Shown here piece by piece: positions 31,861 to 43,219 of a DNA stretch of 64,000 nucleotides; position 1 is the stretch's first letter, and every line of letters starts with the position of its first letter. The stretch comes from Aquarana catesbeiana (taxonomy: Eukaryota > Chordata > Amphibia > Anura > Ranidae), in the NCBI RefSeq assembly GCF_042186555.1, contig NC_133326.1, positions 586,848,119-586,912,118 of the forward strand, read 5' to 3'. Position numbers and translations under genes: made by a program. Under the pieces are notes generated by a model that was not told the origin of the DNA, did no database searches, and saw only the letters and a program-made list of their open reading frames with translations.

Positions 31861-32176
31861 GCAAAGGGTCTGAATACTTAGGACCATGTGATATTTCAGT
31901 TTTTCTTTTTTAATAAATCTGCAAAAATGTCAACAATTCTGTGTTTTTTCTGTCAATATGGGGTGCTGTGTGTACGTTAATGAGGGAAAAAAATTAACTT
32001 AAATGATTTTAGCAAATGGCTGCAATATAACAAAGAGTAAAAAATTTAAGGGCGTCTGAATACTTTCCATCCCCACTATATATCACACAAAAATCCAAAT
32101 ACATTTACATGGTATCTAGAATCAGCCCTGCCTGGGCATCTGAATACTTTCCGTCCCCACTGTATATGCAAGGTCT

Positions 32177-33018
32177 CAGGTGTGAATGGGGAGCAGGTGT
32201 GTTAAATTTGGTTTTATTGCTCTCAATCTCTCATACTGGTCACTGGAAGTTCAACATGACACCTTATGGCAACTCTTTGAGGATCTGAAAAAAAGAATTA
32301 TTGCTCTACATAAAGATGGCCTAGGCTATAAGAAGATTGCCAAGACCCTGAAACTGAGCTGCCGCACGGTGGCAAAGACCATACAGCGGTTTAACAGGAC
32401 AGGTTCCACTCCCCATGGTCGACCAAAGAAGTTGAGTGCGCGTGGTCAGCGTCATATTCAGAGGTTGTCTTAGGAAAAAGAGGTATGTGTGCTGCCAGCA
32501 TTGCTGCAGAGGTTGAAGGGGTGGGGGGTCAGCCTGTCAGTGCCCAGACCATACACCACACATTGCATCAAATTGGTCTGCATGCCTGTCATCCCAGAAG
32601 GAAGCCTCTTCTAAAGATGATGTACAAGAAAGCCCGCAAAAAGTTTGCTGAAGACAAGCAGACTAAGGACATGGATTACTGGAACCATGTCCTGTGGTCT
32701 AATGAGACCAAGATAAACTTATTTGGTTCAGATGGTGTCAAGTGTGTGTGGTGGCAACCAGGTGAGGAGTACAAAGACAAGTTTGTCTTGCCTACGGTCA
32801 AACAGGGTGGTGGGAGTGTCATGGTCTAGGGCTGCATGAGTGCTGCTGACACTGGGGAGCTACAGTTCATTGGGGAAATATGAATGCCAACATGTACTGT
32901 GACATACTGAAGCAGAGCATGCTCCCCTCCCTTCAGAGACTGGGCTGCAGGGCACCATTCCAACATGATAACGACCTCAAACACACCTCCAAGATGACCA
33001 CTGCCTTGCTAAAGAACA
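32177..33018 (+). pseudogene. Tc1-like transposase B, truncated
   Basis: LKKRIIALHKDGLGYKKIAK (about 32287-32346) and HGRPKKLSARGQRHIQR (about 32415-32467) are the two DNA-binding halves and linker. A stop near 32473 separates them from 32485-32829, which has the linker and the start of the catalytic domain. The first catalytic Asp has become Asn (LWSNETKINLFG, about 32695-32730). The second Asp block (FQHDND, about 32960) is in another frame. The gene stops abruptly at about 33018, losing the Glu block and right TIR. A stray TIR-like TGAATACTTTCCGTCCCCACT lies just upstream (32141-32161). Confidence 0.88.
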
Positions 33019-35340
33019 CCGCTTTAATGAAGGTACAAGATAATTAGCCTGTTCAGGCTGGTAATGGGTTAACTGGGTTTGCACTCCTTTACCAGGCTTT
33101 TTGGGCCCTGCCTCCTTTCCTTATGCATATTTAAAGAGGGGAAGGCCGGATCCCAGAGAGAGCTGCCTGCATGGGATGTTGTCCAAGCCTAAAGATGTAA
33201 TCTCCAAAGAAACCCACCACGGCACATGGGATACTGAGAAGGGGCTGCTGCATCATGTAGTCACACAGAGACTGGAACATCAGAGCATCTGCCAAGTTGT
33301 TGGAGGACACCAATGATAGACTTATATTTTTTTAAGGTATGCCTGGGTAGTCTCAGCTAGTTAGTTATGGATTAAAAGGGCATTTCAGTTATTTGTTTAT
33401 GACAACAAGAAGAGTTTCAGTAGAAGCTTTTAAAATGCTCTAAGCCTGGTCTGAAGTCATTCATGGGGGCATATGGCGTACTGTATAGAAAGAATATAGC
33501 CTGTAAAGCACATATTGGGTATGACGTAAGGGCACTACGAAAGGTTAGCGCAGCAAGAGAGTTGTAATTGAAGACTAGTTGCCACAGGTAAGCACCATGA
33601 ACTGGTGGGAAGGTATAGCAGCCAGCCAGAAAGCGTAGTACCTGGCGAGGTTGGCAGGTCCTCAGGTAGCAAGGGGGTCGGTGTTCTGGCTCCCTCACTA
33701 GCAGTCAGTCCCCCACCAAAAGTAACTGGGACCGAACCCGTGGTACTAAGACCCCTTGTACCTAGCCAGTACAGGAGAGAGGAGTACAGTGAATGTGTGA
33801 GGTCTGCAATGGGTGCCCAGGGGGACCCCATTCTGTCACTGGTAGTGAGGTGGCAGAGGTACGCTGGACTGATGGAGAGGGCACAGGCTCAGCAGTGTCC
33901 CTCCTAAATGCAACATAAATTAAGGAAGGTGTGTAGTACCAAGGAACAACATGTTTTATAGAGGGGCTCTGAACATTCAACCACCGCACACAGTGTATGG
34001 CCACCATAATGTTTGACTTTTACATGAACGCAGTCCCAGGCATTAATAAGCATGTATACAAGGAATGTACCCTCCACATGCAGGGAGAGTAGGCTCTGCT
34101 CACATGCTGGTGCCCCACATGTCCTCAGTGGCCATCTTGGGTCAGGATAGAGTCTATTTAAGACTCTGGCTCCCAGCTACAGGGACAGCGCATAGCAGCA
34201 GGGAAAGGTTCCTGAGGAGTAGGGGAAGTGCAGGGACTACTCTTCCTCATAAGAAGCCTTCAGTATGTGTGTGAGCACTCAGAAACCATGCTGGTGAGAA
34301 GGTTTCAGACATCAGAAGAAATTATTACTGAAACATGAGTTTTAGGAAGAGTTCCCTTTTTAACTGCTGTACATCACCATGATAGGAAAGGAAAATGCTT
34401 GATGTCACATTCAATGAAAACCATGGTGCTGGAATTGGTAACTATAATAGTTTAGGTTCCAGAATCATGAAGAGCAGATTGTTGAGCTGAAGCCAGAGAA
34501 CTGGTACCCTGGGAGACAGAACAACATACAAACTGTTCAATTGCTTCTGATATCCTCCTGTCCATTTAGTGCTCTATATTCAGACTAGTAACTGTTTTCC
34601 AGCATGTTGTTTGGCATTAGATTGAGGACTAAGTAACAGCAAGCTTGTAGATGTTAGATAACATCTTTACATACAGGATAAATGTCATACTTAAATAACA
34701 GGCTCATGGAAAGTACAGTAACGCATGACAACCAAACAGATAATATCCTTTTCTCCCCTTTTCTGACTATTGTGAAAGGACCTCAGCTATCAGTCATTGT
34801 GATGTTTTTGGTTTTAATAAAAAAAAAAACTGATAAAAGGTTCCATTAAAATATTCAGATTTATACTTTTAGCACTAATAATAAACAGAGATAAGCATTA
34901 TGATGATGTGAAAAGTGAAGCCATATGAGTAAAAGATGAATTCTTAGCTGTTATAGGTAATGCAACTTTATATGTGTATAGTGTTCCCTGTCACGTTAAA
35001 GCAGAACTCATAGATAAGCAAATATCATCCAAATACAAGAAGCCTATGAATTCTTCCTTGTATCTTTGTGTGCTTTTGTGTATTTCTTCCAGATCTGTGC
35101 AATAATCCAGTGTGAAATTTCTACTTCTGTCCAGGAGCTTCCTGTAATAAAGACCAGTCACTGCTGCTCTCTCTCCCTGTGCCAGGTGACAGGTATTGTC
35201 TCCACCCCTTCCTGTAGTGGGCTCTGCTGCCTACACAAGCTATGTACAGGATAGTGATGATGTAATCCCTACTTTTACAAGGTAATATCTCGGTTTGCAA
35301 AGGCTTTTGCTGCACACATGATTTATATTGTTTGTGACTA
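33019..35340. other. Gene-free stretch with LTR-promoter-like patches
   Basis: No intact gene. The sequence around 34130-34260 (GTCTATTTAAGACTCTGG, then CAGGGACAGCGCATAGCAGC and GGGAAAGGTTCC) resembles 60380-60510 (GCCTATTTAGGGCCC, ACAGGGACAGTGATTAGAGG, GGGAGAGGTTCC). The same family is therefore present twice, probably an LTR or leader with a TATA-like box. Another TATA-like patch is at 33125. Borders cannot be set by eye. Confidence 0.35.
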
Positions 35341-35654
35341 GAGTTGGACGAACAGTTTGGCCCGAGCACGAGTTCGGGTCAAACTCTGGCTGTTCGCCCA
35401 TTCGACAAACACCCGAATTATCGGGTATTTGACCGATTGTTTGGCCCGCCGAACAACCACAATGCACTGCACCGCTGTACAGTGCATTAGAGGCCCTGAT
35501 TGGTTAAAGCAATGAAAGCTTTTCCCAATCAGGGGATCTAGCACTGTCAGAGCTATGATTGGACATGTGATGATGACTCTATCCAATCATGGCTCACTGC
35601 TCTTAGTCCCACCCCACACTATAAAAATATTCTTCCCATTGCGGCCATTTGCAG

Positions 35655-36260
35655 TGTGATATTGGCGTGGAGATAGATAGAACAGGGCTCTGTTCAGTGC
35701 TACTAGCGAGTTAGTGTGCTATAGTGTGCTATTGTGATTCTATTGTGAATGTAGAGTGTCAGTTTATTGTAAATCTAATGATGCAGTGTGAGTGTAGTGG
35801 TACTGTTCATTTTTACTTTAATGTCACATTAGTGTGAATCTAATGATAGTACAGTGTGAGTGAAGTGCAACCGTTCATTTTACTTTAGTGTCATTTTATT
35901 TTGTCAGAGCAGGTTTCCTGCAGTATATTTTAGTGCGTTACTGCATGTTTAACACAGTATATTTTAGTGGGTTGGTGCCGGTTTTCAGTGTGATATTGTC
36001 ATGGAGAGAGATAGAACAGGGCTCTTTTCAGTGCTACTAGCGAGTTAATGTGCTATAGTGTACTATTATGATTCTATTATGATTCTATTGTGAGTGTACA
36101 GTGTCAATTTAGTGTGAATCTAGTGAGAGTGCTGTGGGACCATTCATTTTTACTTTAGTGTCACATTAGTGTGAATCTAATGATACTACATTGTGAGTGT
36201 AGTGCGACTGTTCGTTTTTACTTTAGTGTCCTTTTATTTTGTCAGGGCAGGTTTCCTACA
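35655..36260 (+). repeat. About 320-base tandem duplication in the hAT leader
   Basis: The segment from GTGATATTGGCGTGGAGATA (35657) to TTTTGTCAGAGCAGG (about 35915) recurs from GTGATATTGTCATGGAGAGA (about 35980) to TTTTGTCAGGGCAGG (about 36248). Within each copy are smaller GTGTGAATCTAATGAT repeats. Confidence 0.88.
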
Positions 36261-36735
36261 GTATATTTCAGTGCATTACTGCACGTTTACCGCAGTATAT
36301 TGCAGTGCATTACTACATGTTTAAGGCAGTATATTTCAGTTATTGCAGATTTACTGCAGGATATTGTAGTGCATTAGTGCACATTTAACGCAGTATATTT
36401 CATTACCATGGTGCATGTTTACCGCAGTATATTGCAGTGCGGTATTGCAGGTTTACCACAGTATATTGCAGTGCATGTTTAACACAGTATATTTCAGTGC
36501 GTTATTGCAGGTTTACTGCAGTATATTGCAGTGTGTTATTGCAGGTTTACCGCAGTATTTTGCAGTGCGTTACTGCACGTTTAATGCAGTATATTTCAGT
36601 GCGTTATTGCAGGTTTTCCGCAGTTTATTGAAGTGTGTTAGTGCACGTTTAACACAGTATATTTCAGTGCAGTATATTTAAGTGCATTAGTGTACGTTTA
36701 TAGTGTACGTTTACCGCAGTATATTGTAGTGTGTC
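36240..36735 (+). repeat. Minisatellite, about 33-36-base unit (GTTTACCGCAGTATATTGCA)
   Basis: About 13 degenerate copies of a unit like GTTTACCGCAGTATATTGCA followed by GTGCGTTATTGCAG. It is a continuation of the leader repeats; the internal units GTATATT are seen already at 35920. Confidence 0.93.
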
Positions 36736-36814
36736 TGTGTAGTGAGTACTCAACTACACCACTTTCCATTGATTAAAGTTCATCCACATACACATTTCCC
36801 ATCTTTGTTACATT

Positions 36815-38669
36815 TTGTTAATAAGCCCCCCCCCCCCCCGCATCATCTCTGGGAGGCCAACAAGGAGAGGCAGACGTTTAAATTCAATCTTGTCAAAGCT
36901 GCTGGCTTTACAACTTCTGCCTTTCCGTCTGTTGGATTCTGCCCCCTTCCGTGATTTTGCAGAATGTGCTGTACCACAATGGCAGGTTCCCAGTCACTAT
37001 TTCTTTTCATGTAAGGCCATTCCAGCTCTGTACCATCATGTGGAAGGCAATGTTGTGGCATCGTTGGGCAAAGCAGTCAGCTGCAAGGTCCACGTTACTG
37101 CTGATATGTGGTCCAGCAAGCATGGTCAGGGACGCTATGTTTTGTTCACAGCACACTGGGTAACTCTGCTTGCAACTTGGAAGGATGCAGGACAGGGCTC
37201 AGTGCTGCAGCTTGTTGTGCCGCCATGTCTCTATACAGCTACTGGTGAGGATGCAAGGTTTGTCAACTCCACCTCCACCTCTCGTCCTATGAACCACCAA
37301 TACCCCCTAAGCGTTCAAGGGGCTATTCCATGAGTCAGGCTAAAAGGTGCCATGCAGTGCTTCAGCTGGTCTGTCTAGGGGACAGTAGCCACACTGGAGC
37401 AGAGATTCTTGCAGCTCTGCAGAGGGAGGCCCAGAGTTGGTTCATGTCATGCCAGCTGGAGCCAGGGATGGTGGTGTGCGTTAATGGCACAAACCTTTTG
37501 TCCGTCCCTTAGACAGTGGAAGTTGACACATGTGCCATGCCTGGCACATGTCCTCAAATAGGTGGTACATTGTTTCTTAAGCAGGTACCCAAGGCTGGAA
37601 GATCTGCTAAAGCAGGCCAGAAGAGTCTGTAGCCATTTCAGGCGGTCATACACAGCCAGTGCTTGGTTGGCTGAAATTCAGCGGGAATGCCACCTGCCCG
37701 TAAACCTCCTGATTTGTGACATGCCCACAAGGTGGAACTTGACTTTGGCAATGCTGCAGCAGCTGCACATGCAGCAGAGGGCCATCAATAAGTACCTGTG
37801 TGAGTATGGCAAAACAACAGGCTCTGGCCTGCTTGGCTTTTTTCCCCTATGCCAATAGCTGCTGATAAAGGGTGCATGCACTGTACTTTCATCATTTGAG
37901 GAGGCCACAAGTATGGTGAGCTGTGACAATGCATGCATCAGTGACACAATCCCTGTTGTGTTACTGCTGGAACAGACTCTGCATGGCATTACGGACAAGG
38001 CACTCAAGGCAGAGCAGCGGAAGGAGGAGGAGGACTTCCTTTCCTCTCAATATCCGCTTTATGCAGGCACCTTTCTTGCAACGCCATACAACACACAAGA
38101 GGAGAGGGAGGAGGAGAAATAGGGCCGTTTTGGAGGCATTGAAGCAGGGGAAGACATACATCAACCCTTAACAGATGGTTTTCCATCCCCAGAACCCTTG
38201 GGAGTAGTACGTGGGTGGGAGGCAGTTCCAGATACTGTAATCCTCAGTGACCCTGAGGCGTCTTCTCATGCCTCCGCAAACTTGCAGTGCATGGGCTCCC
38301 TCATTCTTCAAAGCCTGCAAAAGGACCCGATAATACATGGAATCAAGGAGTAGGATTACTATTGGTTGACAACCCTCCTTGACCACCTTTACAAGGGGAA
38401 AGTCTTGGAACTTATTCTGTCCCCACAGAGGGAGCAGAAAGTGAAATCCCTTGAGGACACCTTAAAGAGGAGTTTATGTAAAGCCTTTCCAGACTCTGGT
38501 AGGTTACAGTCTCATGAAAAACATAGTTTTGAGGCTTCTATTGGTCAAGAGAGGATCGGTGGAGAAGGGGGCCACCTCAGTGATGCTTTCAAATTTTGTT
38601 TAGTCCTCTGTGACCAGGGCAGCTTCCACATCCCATCAGCAGCGTCTGCATCATATGCTGGAAGATTAT
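36815..38669 (+). pseudogene. hAT transposase, N-terminal and middle part
   Basis: The frame open to 37333 carries FRDFAECAVPQWQVPSHYF, KVHVTADMWSSKHGQGRY (the TxDxWSS catalytic block, first Asp, about 37096-37140) and FTAHWV. After a stop, CHAVLQLVCLGDSSHTGAEI appears in another frame. The expected VCDNG block, with the second catalytic Asp, reads VCVNGTN at about 37475, so Asp is Val. Further on are VCSHFRRSYTASAWLAEIQ and MPTRWNLTLAMLQ (about 37560-37760). An acidic linker follows, then TLLDHLYKGKVLEL and EQKVKSLEDTL (about 38370-38460). Several stops and frameshifts. The element at 38670 cuts it. Confidence 0.85.
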
Positions 38670-40447
38670 TAGGGATGGGCCGATGTTTGAGTCGAACGTA
38701 AGTTTGACTCGAACATCAGGTGTTTGTTTGTTCTAAGAACAAACAAACAAACATATGGGGCGCTCGCGGGAAGTTCGCCTGCCCCCACCCAGGCGCCCCT
38801 CATCGCAGTGCATTGACAGCTGCTGATTGGCCAAAGCATGCACCTGACCTGTTTGCTTTGGCCAATCACAGCGCAATGTGCTGTGAGAGCCATGATGGGC
38901 CAAAAGCAGGGTGCCTTTGGCCCATCATGGCTCAGGGGCTAAATCCACGCCCCACACTATATAAGGCTAGTGTAGTGTGCAGTCAGTCAGTGTAGAATAT
39001 ATTATACAGTTAAGAGCATATTATTATATTACATTGTACCCCTACCCATTCAACAAAAAAGTGTCAAAGAGTAAAAAGCACAAGAGACAGTTTTTGACAA
39101 TTCCTTTATTATAAAAGAAAAAAGAAGTGTTCCACGATGTACATCCATCATCAATCACGCCGCCTGATGGACCCGAAAAATAGAAAAAACGAAGGCTCCG
39201 CCTCCATGGGAGGCCTCCCGGTGACTGCTGTCTCTTCACTTTGACAGCTGTTATATAGGTAAGGGCGGGGCCACCCAGTGACATAACCATGACTCCGCCC
39301 CCCCTGACATCACATGGCGTCACATGATGTCAGAAGGGGGGGTCACTCGGTTACATCACCGAGTGGCCCCGCCCTTGCCTATATAACAACAGCTGTAAAA
39401 GCGAAGAGACAGCAGTCGTCAGGAGGCCTCCCATGGAGGCGGAGCTTTTTTCTTTTTTTAGGGTCCGTCGGGTGATGTGATGGGTTAATAAAGGAATTGT
39501 CAAAAACTGTCTCTTGTGGTTTTTACTTTTTGACACCATTTTTGGTGAATGGGTAGAGGTACGATGTACCCCTACTGGGGGGGGGCAGGATCTGGGGTCC
39601 CCCTTGTTAAAGGGGGCTTCCAGATTCCGATAAGCCCCTCCGCCCACAGACCCCCGACAACCACCGGCCAGGGTTGTCAGGAAGAGGCTCTTGTCCCCAT
39701 TAACATGGGGACAATGTGCTTTGGGGTGAAGGGGGGCACAGAGCCCCCCTGACCCAAAGCACCGACCCCCCCCATGTTGAGGGCATGTGGCCTGGTACAG
39801 TTCAGGAGGTGGGGATGCTCGCTCGTCCCCCCTCATCCTGACCTACCAGGCTGCATGTTCGGATAAGGGTCTGGTATGCATTTTGGGGGGGACCCCGCAC
39901 CAATTTTAAAAAAAATTTTAGTGTGGAGTTCCCCTTAAAATCCATACCAGACCCGAAGGACCTGGTATAGACTTGGGGAGGGGGAACCCATGATGTTTTT
40001 TTTTCATCTATATTGCCGGAAGCCAGCAATACATTACAGCAGCAAGCTGCAGAAATGTCAATATTGCTGCGGCATGTTTTACACATCACACAGATGCACC
40101 ACTTTACAGGAAAACTAAAGGGACACCCCCCACCCCCGGTTACGATATTTAAAGGAATATTTCATTTTTATTGTTTCACTTTAAGCATCATTAAAATCAC
40201 TGCTCCTTTAAAAACGATTGTTTTAAAAACTTTTTATTGCATTGATACATGTCCCCCAGGGCAGTACCCGGGTCCCCATACACTTTTTATGGCAATAACT
40301 TCCATATTAGCCTTTAAAATGAGGACTTTTGATTTTTCATGTTCGTGTCCTATAGACTTTAATAGGATTTGCATGTTTGCTAGAACTTTTGGCCTGTTCG
40401 CACTTTTCCAGTGCAAACTGAACCAGGGGGTGTTTGTCCCATCCCTA
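38670..40447. mobile_element. Non-autonomous hAT-like element inside the hAT transposase
   Basis: Ends TAGGGATGGGCC and GTCCCATCCCTA form a TIR. The flanks AAGATTAT (38662-38669) and GACATTAT (40448-40455) match at 6 of 8 positions, an aged 8-base target duplication. Reading across the empty site keeps the transposase frame. The TATA-like ACTATATAAGGC at about 38956 and the CCAATCACAGCGC-rich left part are typical of its left arm. The interior is broken by a palindromic repeat at about 39040-40000. Confidence 0.85.
39040..40005. repeat. Palindromic element with TGAATGGGTAG arms, second locus
   Basis: 39044-39275 is inverted at about 39345-39560 (TACCCATTCA...TGAATGGGTA; AGACAGTTTTTGACAATTCC / GGAATTGTCAAAAACTGTCT; CTCCATGGGAGGCCTCC / GGAGGCCTCCCATGGAG). 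It is followed by the CCAGGGTTGTC...CCAAAGCACC module also seen at 13390-15360. It is the innermost layer of a nest: palindromic element in hAT-like element in hAT transposon. Confidence 0.82.
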
Positions 40448-40455
40448 GACATTAT

Positions 40456-40743
40456 CTAGGGGCGATAACAGACACAGAGTGCTTTCCAGTTGATGATTCA
40501 CTGGGTTACTGGCTCATGAGTATAGACCACTGGCCAGAACTTGCCCAGTATGCAATTGAGCTGCTGGGCTGCCCTGCATCCAGCGTGCTTTCTGAACAGG
40601 CATTCAGTGCTGTCGGACGTTTTGTGAGAGATAAGAGAGCGCGTCTGTCAACAGACTCCATGGACCGGCTGACATTTATCAAAATTAATCAGTCCTGGAT
40701 TAGCAGCAGCTATCAAGCCCCTGATGTCAATGTTGCTGCTTAA
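40456..40743 (+). pseudogene. hAT transposase, C-terminal dimerisation region
   Basis: After the insertion the frame continues to TAA 40743 with SLGYWLMSIDHWPELAQYAI, then LLGCPASSVLSEQAFSAVGR and KRARLSTDSMDRLTFIKIN. This is the hAT C-terminal dimerisation signature (PxSSVxSExxFS). It is intact over 96 codons and is the best-preserved part of the gene. Confidence 0.92.
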
Positions 40744-40919
40744 GTGTTTTATGGATCTGGAATCTCTGAAAGACTGTCTAGGCTGCCTAACTTTGTGGGT
40801 GTTAATTTCATCTGGAAGATATTTTTTGGTGCAGGTTTCATGGGCACAATTAACACCCAAGGACCAATTTTTCAGCACCTGTTTTTAACATTGATAACAA
40901 ACGTAAGGCAAAGAATAAT
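40744..40919. other. Presumed hAT 3' untranslated part
   Basis: Non-coding sequence with two GTGGGTGTTAAT / ATTAACACCC-like inverted copies (40795-40808 and 40849-40858). The right TIR was not found here. Confidence 0.35.
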
Positions 40920-41520
40920 GTGTTATGCAATGAGATTAAACTTCTTACAGAATGTTTGAGTGATACCCAGGCTGCCATAAGGGTGATATGTTTAAATCGT
41001 GCAGAAGCTGATCATTCTCAATGCTTAGAAGAGATAGTGTTTTTAAAACAACGGTTAGAGAAGCATAGTGCTGTGGTGGCTGTATGTAAAGTCTATGAGT
41101 ATATAGACAAAGGATTTGTAGCAGCTGTTGAGACTGATTCAGGTATGGAAGCAGAGAATGTTTCTGATCATTTAATGGAAAATGATGATACTGTGGCCGT
41201 GGGCACGTGGGATAAGTATGTTGGTGGTGAATGTTCCTCAGACAGTGAGAGAGTGTGAGGTCTCTAGATTCTGGTCATTGTAATGTGTCTGTCACCATGT
41301 GCTCAGAAAAGGGCTTATGCGGGGAAGCCTGTTCTGAGATGTTTTGCTTGCAAAAGGTTGGGGCATATTGCGTGATATTGTTTTGCTGGTAATAGTAGCA
41401 AGCAAAGGAATTCTCGGTACCCAAAAACTGCACCGAGATGCAACGAAGTGTATTCTGCAAGGTGGGGAAATTCTCAGAGACATGTAAGCCAAAGCCAGAT
41501 CTCTTTTAAAACCCAAATAA
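40920..41520 (+). pseudogene. Possible retroelement gag fragment with zinc knuckle
   Basis: The frame 40920-41258 encodes a coiled-coil-like Leu/Glu-rich segment (ECLSDTQAAIRVICLNRAEA...EEIVFLKQRLEKH) and an acidic end. In another frame at about 41336-41380 there is CFACKRLGHIA*YC. This has the C-x2-C-x4-H-x4-C spacing of a retroviral-type zinc knuckle, with an in-frame stop, followed by a basic Arg/Lys/Ser-rich stretch. I cannot name the family. The call rests on the knuckle and order only. Confidence 0.45.
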
Positions 41521-41869
41521 TTAAGGTACAATCTAAAAATGGTCAGCTAAAGCAAGAAATCACCAGTTTATGGAGTAACTGAAAGAGCTGAAAATGGAGG
41601 TGGCTTAATTTACACAAAGATATCAGGCAGGAGTCAACCACTCTTTTGTTAAAAGCCCTAGAGGGTTGGAAGTACATGTTTTTCTGGTTTATGTTCTTTG
41701 GCATGAATGTAGATTTAGCTACTAGAGATTAGAGATTTGGCCTCAGTACATGGGACATTATGGAGCACCTTGATGTATTTTTGTGTTTCCAAGGATAAGC
41801 CTTCATGATTTGGAACATTTTTAAAGTCAGGTGGAAAAAAAAATCCAAATTCTTTCTGTATTGTGTATA
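41521..41869. other. Unassigned stretch
   Basis: Possibly the decayed continuation of the gag-like fragment. No motif recognised. Confidence 0.3.
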
Positions 41870-41877
41870 GTTTTGGC

Positions 41878-42723
41878 CAGGGCTTTTTTTCTCAGAAAAT
41901 AGGCACAGGAACTCACCCTTTCAGTGTCACCCCTTTTCTCCACCCCTACCCACCTCCAAGCACCGTTCCTTAGTTCCATCCCACCGACCTCCATTCATTG
42001 GTTCCACCCCTACTCACCTCCGAGCACCATTCCTTGGTTCCACCACTACCCACCTCCAAGCACCATCCCTCAGTGCCACCCCTACCCACCTCCAAGCACC
42101 GTTCCTTGGTGCCACCCCTACCCACCTCCAAGCACCATTCCTTGGTGCCACACCTAATCACCTCTGAGCACTGTTCCTTGGTTCCATGCCTACCCACCTC
42201 TGAGCACAGTTCCTTGGTTCCACCCCCTACCCACCTCCCACTACTGCTCTTTTAGAGAATATAGAACCAAGTATAATTTTGTGGTGCTAAGTAATTTGTA
42301 TGGAATATGGTAACAATATGATAACAAGAAAAGCAGTAAAATAGATCCCCTGCAGTCAGTAACAATATAGTCCCCCCCCCCACCAGCAACAGTAGATCCC
42401 TCTAACAACAGTGGACCACTCAACAAAATTTCCCACCTAGCAACAATAGACTCTTGGCAGCAACAACAAATCTCCCCACAAGAAGATCCCTCCTTCAACA
42501 GTAGATCTATCCCAGCAGCAACTGACCCCCTAGCAATATAAGACCCACCCCCAGCAATGGTAGGTCCCCCACCAGCAACAACAGACCACCTCAGCAACAA
42601 TAGATCCCCTCCTGCTGAAATAAATCCCCCAGCAGTCAGCATCAATAGGCCCTGCAGAACACCCAGCACCCCTTGCCATTGCAAACAGTCAGTGCTGGAG
42701 GAGCCGGAACTGCGTTCCCCCAT
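41878..42723. mobile_element. hAT MITE with CAGGGCTTTTTTTCT end, copy 2 (right end lost)
   Basis: It starts CAGGGCTTTTTTTCTCAG and follows copy 1 (29937-30636) through TTTTAGAGAATATAGAACCAAG, TTTGTGGTGCTAAGTAA and CAGTGCTGGAGGAGCCGGAA. It stops before the AAAAAAAGCCCTG terminus. A tandem array absent from copy 1 lies in its left half. Confidence 0.85.
41935..42245 (+). repeat. Minisatellite, about 36-base unit (CCCACCTCCAAGCACCATTC)
   Basis: About eight copies of CCCACCTCCAAGCACCATTC plus CTTGGTTCCACCCCTA. Copy 1 of the MITE has a single such unit near 30000-30055, so the array expanded after the copies separated. Confidence 0.94.
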
Positions 42724-43219
42724 GTTTTATTATTACGTCAAAGTGGCAACATATTTTACTTGGTTTAACAGACTGCATGCTCCTTGATCTTCCTGATCAA
42801 GGTAGAAGAAAGATGTAAAAGCAGCATTCAGTCTGGTTTTTGGTTTTAGTTAGACCTACCCCTAAAAGAATGGTGAGCGTGGATTAATAATATTGTTATG
42901 TAGTACACCCCCTTAAGGGCCGCAGATGAAATTCTCACCATCAACACTCACCAGCCCACCCGGCTGACTTCTCAGGAGATCTCCCGGATGTGCTGACCCG
43001 CTCCTCTGCTGTCCTCTCACTTGCTCCCATGCCTCCAGGAAGGGATTCCTCAGTGTGTTTTTAGAGGGTTTTTACCCGATCCCCAGGCCCATGGTCAGCA
43101 CCCCCAGACCAGGGGGCACCCTCAAGGGCCATCGACAGCCTCCTCAGCACTCCATCCCCATCTTCCACCGGACTGCCCCTGCTGACATGACTCATGCCTA
43201 TTTATGATGTGCCTACCCC

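Larger units (their letters stand above)
29736..32077 (+). mobile_element. Tc1-like transposon A with about 200-base TIRs
   Basis: The left end CAGTGGTGACGGAAAGTATT after TA mirrors AATACTTTCCATCCCCACT before TA at the right. Inner TIR blocks (TGCAGCCATTTGCTAAAATC, TGACAGAAAAACACAGAATT) are also inverted, giving TIRs of about 200 bases. A hAT MITE (29937-30636) sits near the inner edge of the left TIR. The element carries a broken transposase on the plus strand. Confidence 0.88.
35341..40743 (+). mobile_element. ZBED-type hAT transposon, 3' end not found
   Basis: The sequence from CTAGAGTTGGACGAACAG (35340) onward resembles the start of hAT elements whose ends read TAGRGRTGGRCGAA. It leads through a repeat-rich leader (35655-36720) into a transposase gene ending at 40743. 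The gene is split by the 38670-40447 element. I found no matching right TIR downstream, so the 3' boundary is open. Confidence 0.65.

Noticed and set aside
36240..36735. CRISPR-like or satellite array
   Set aside because: Repeat-only units without unique spacers, inside a hAT leader; a minisatellite.
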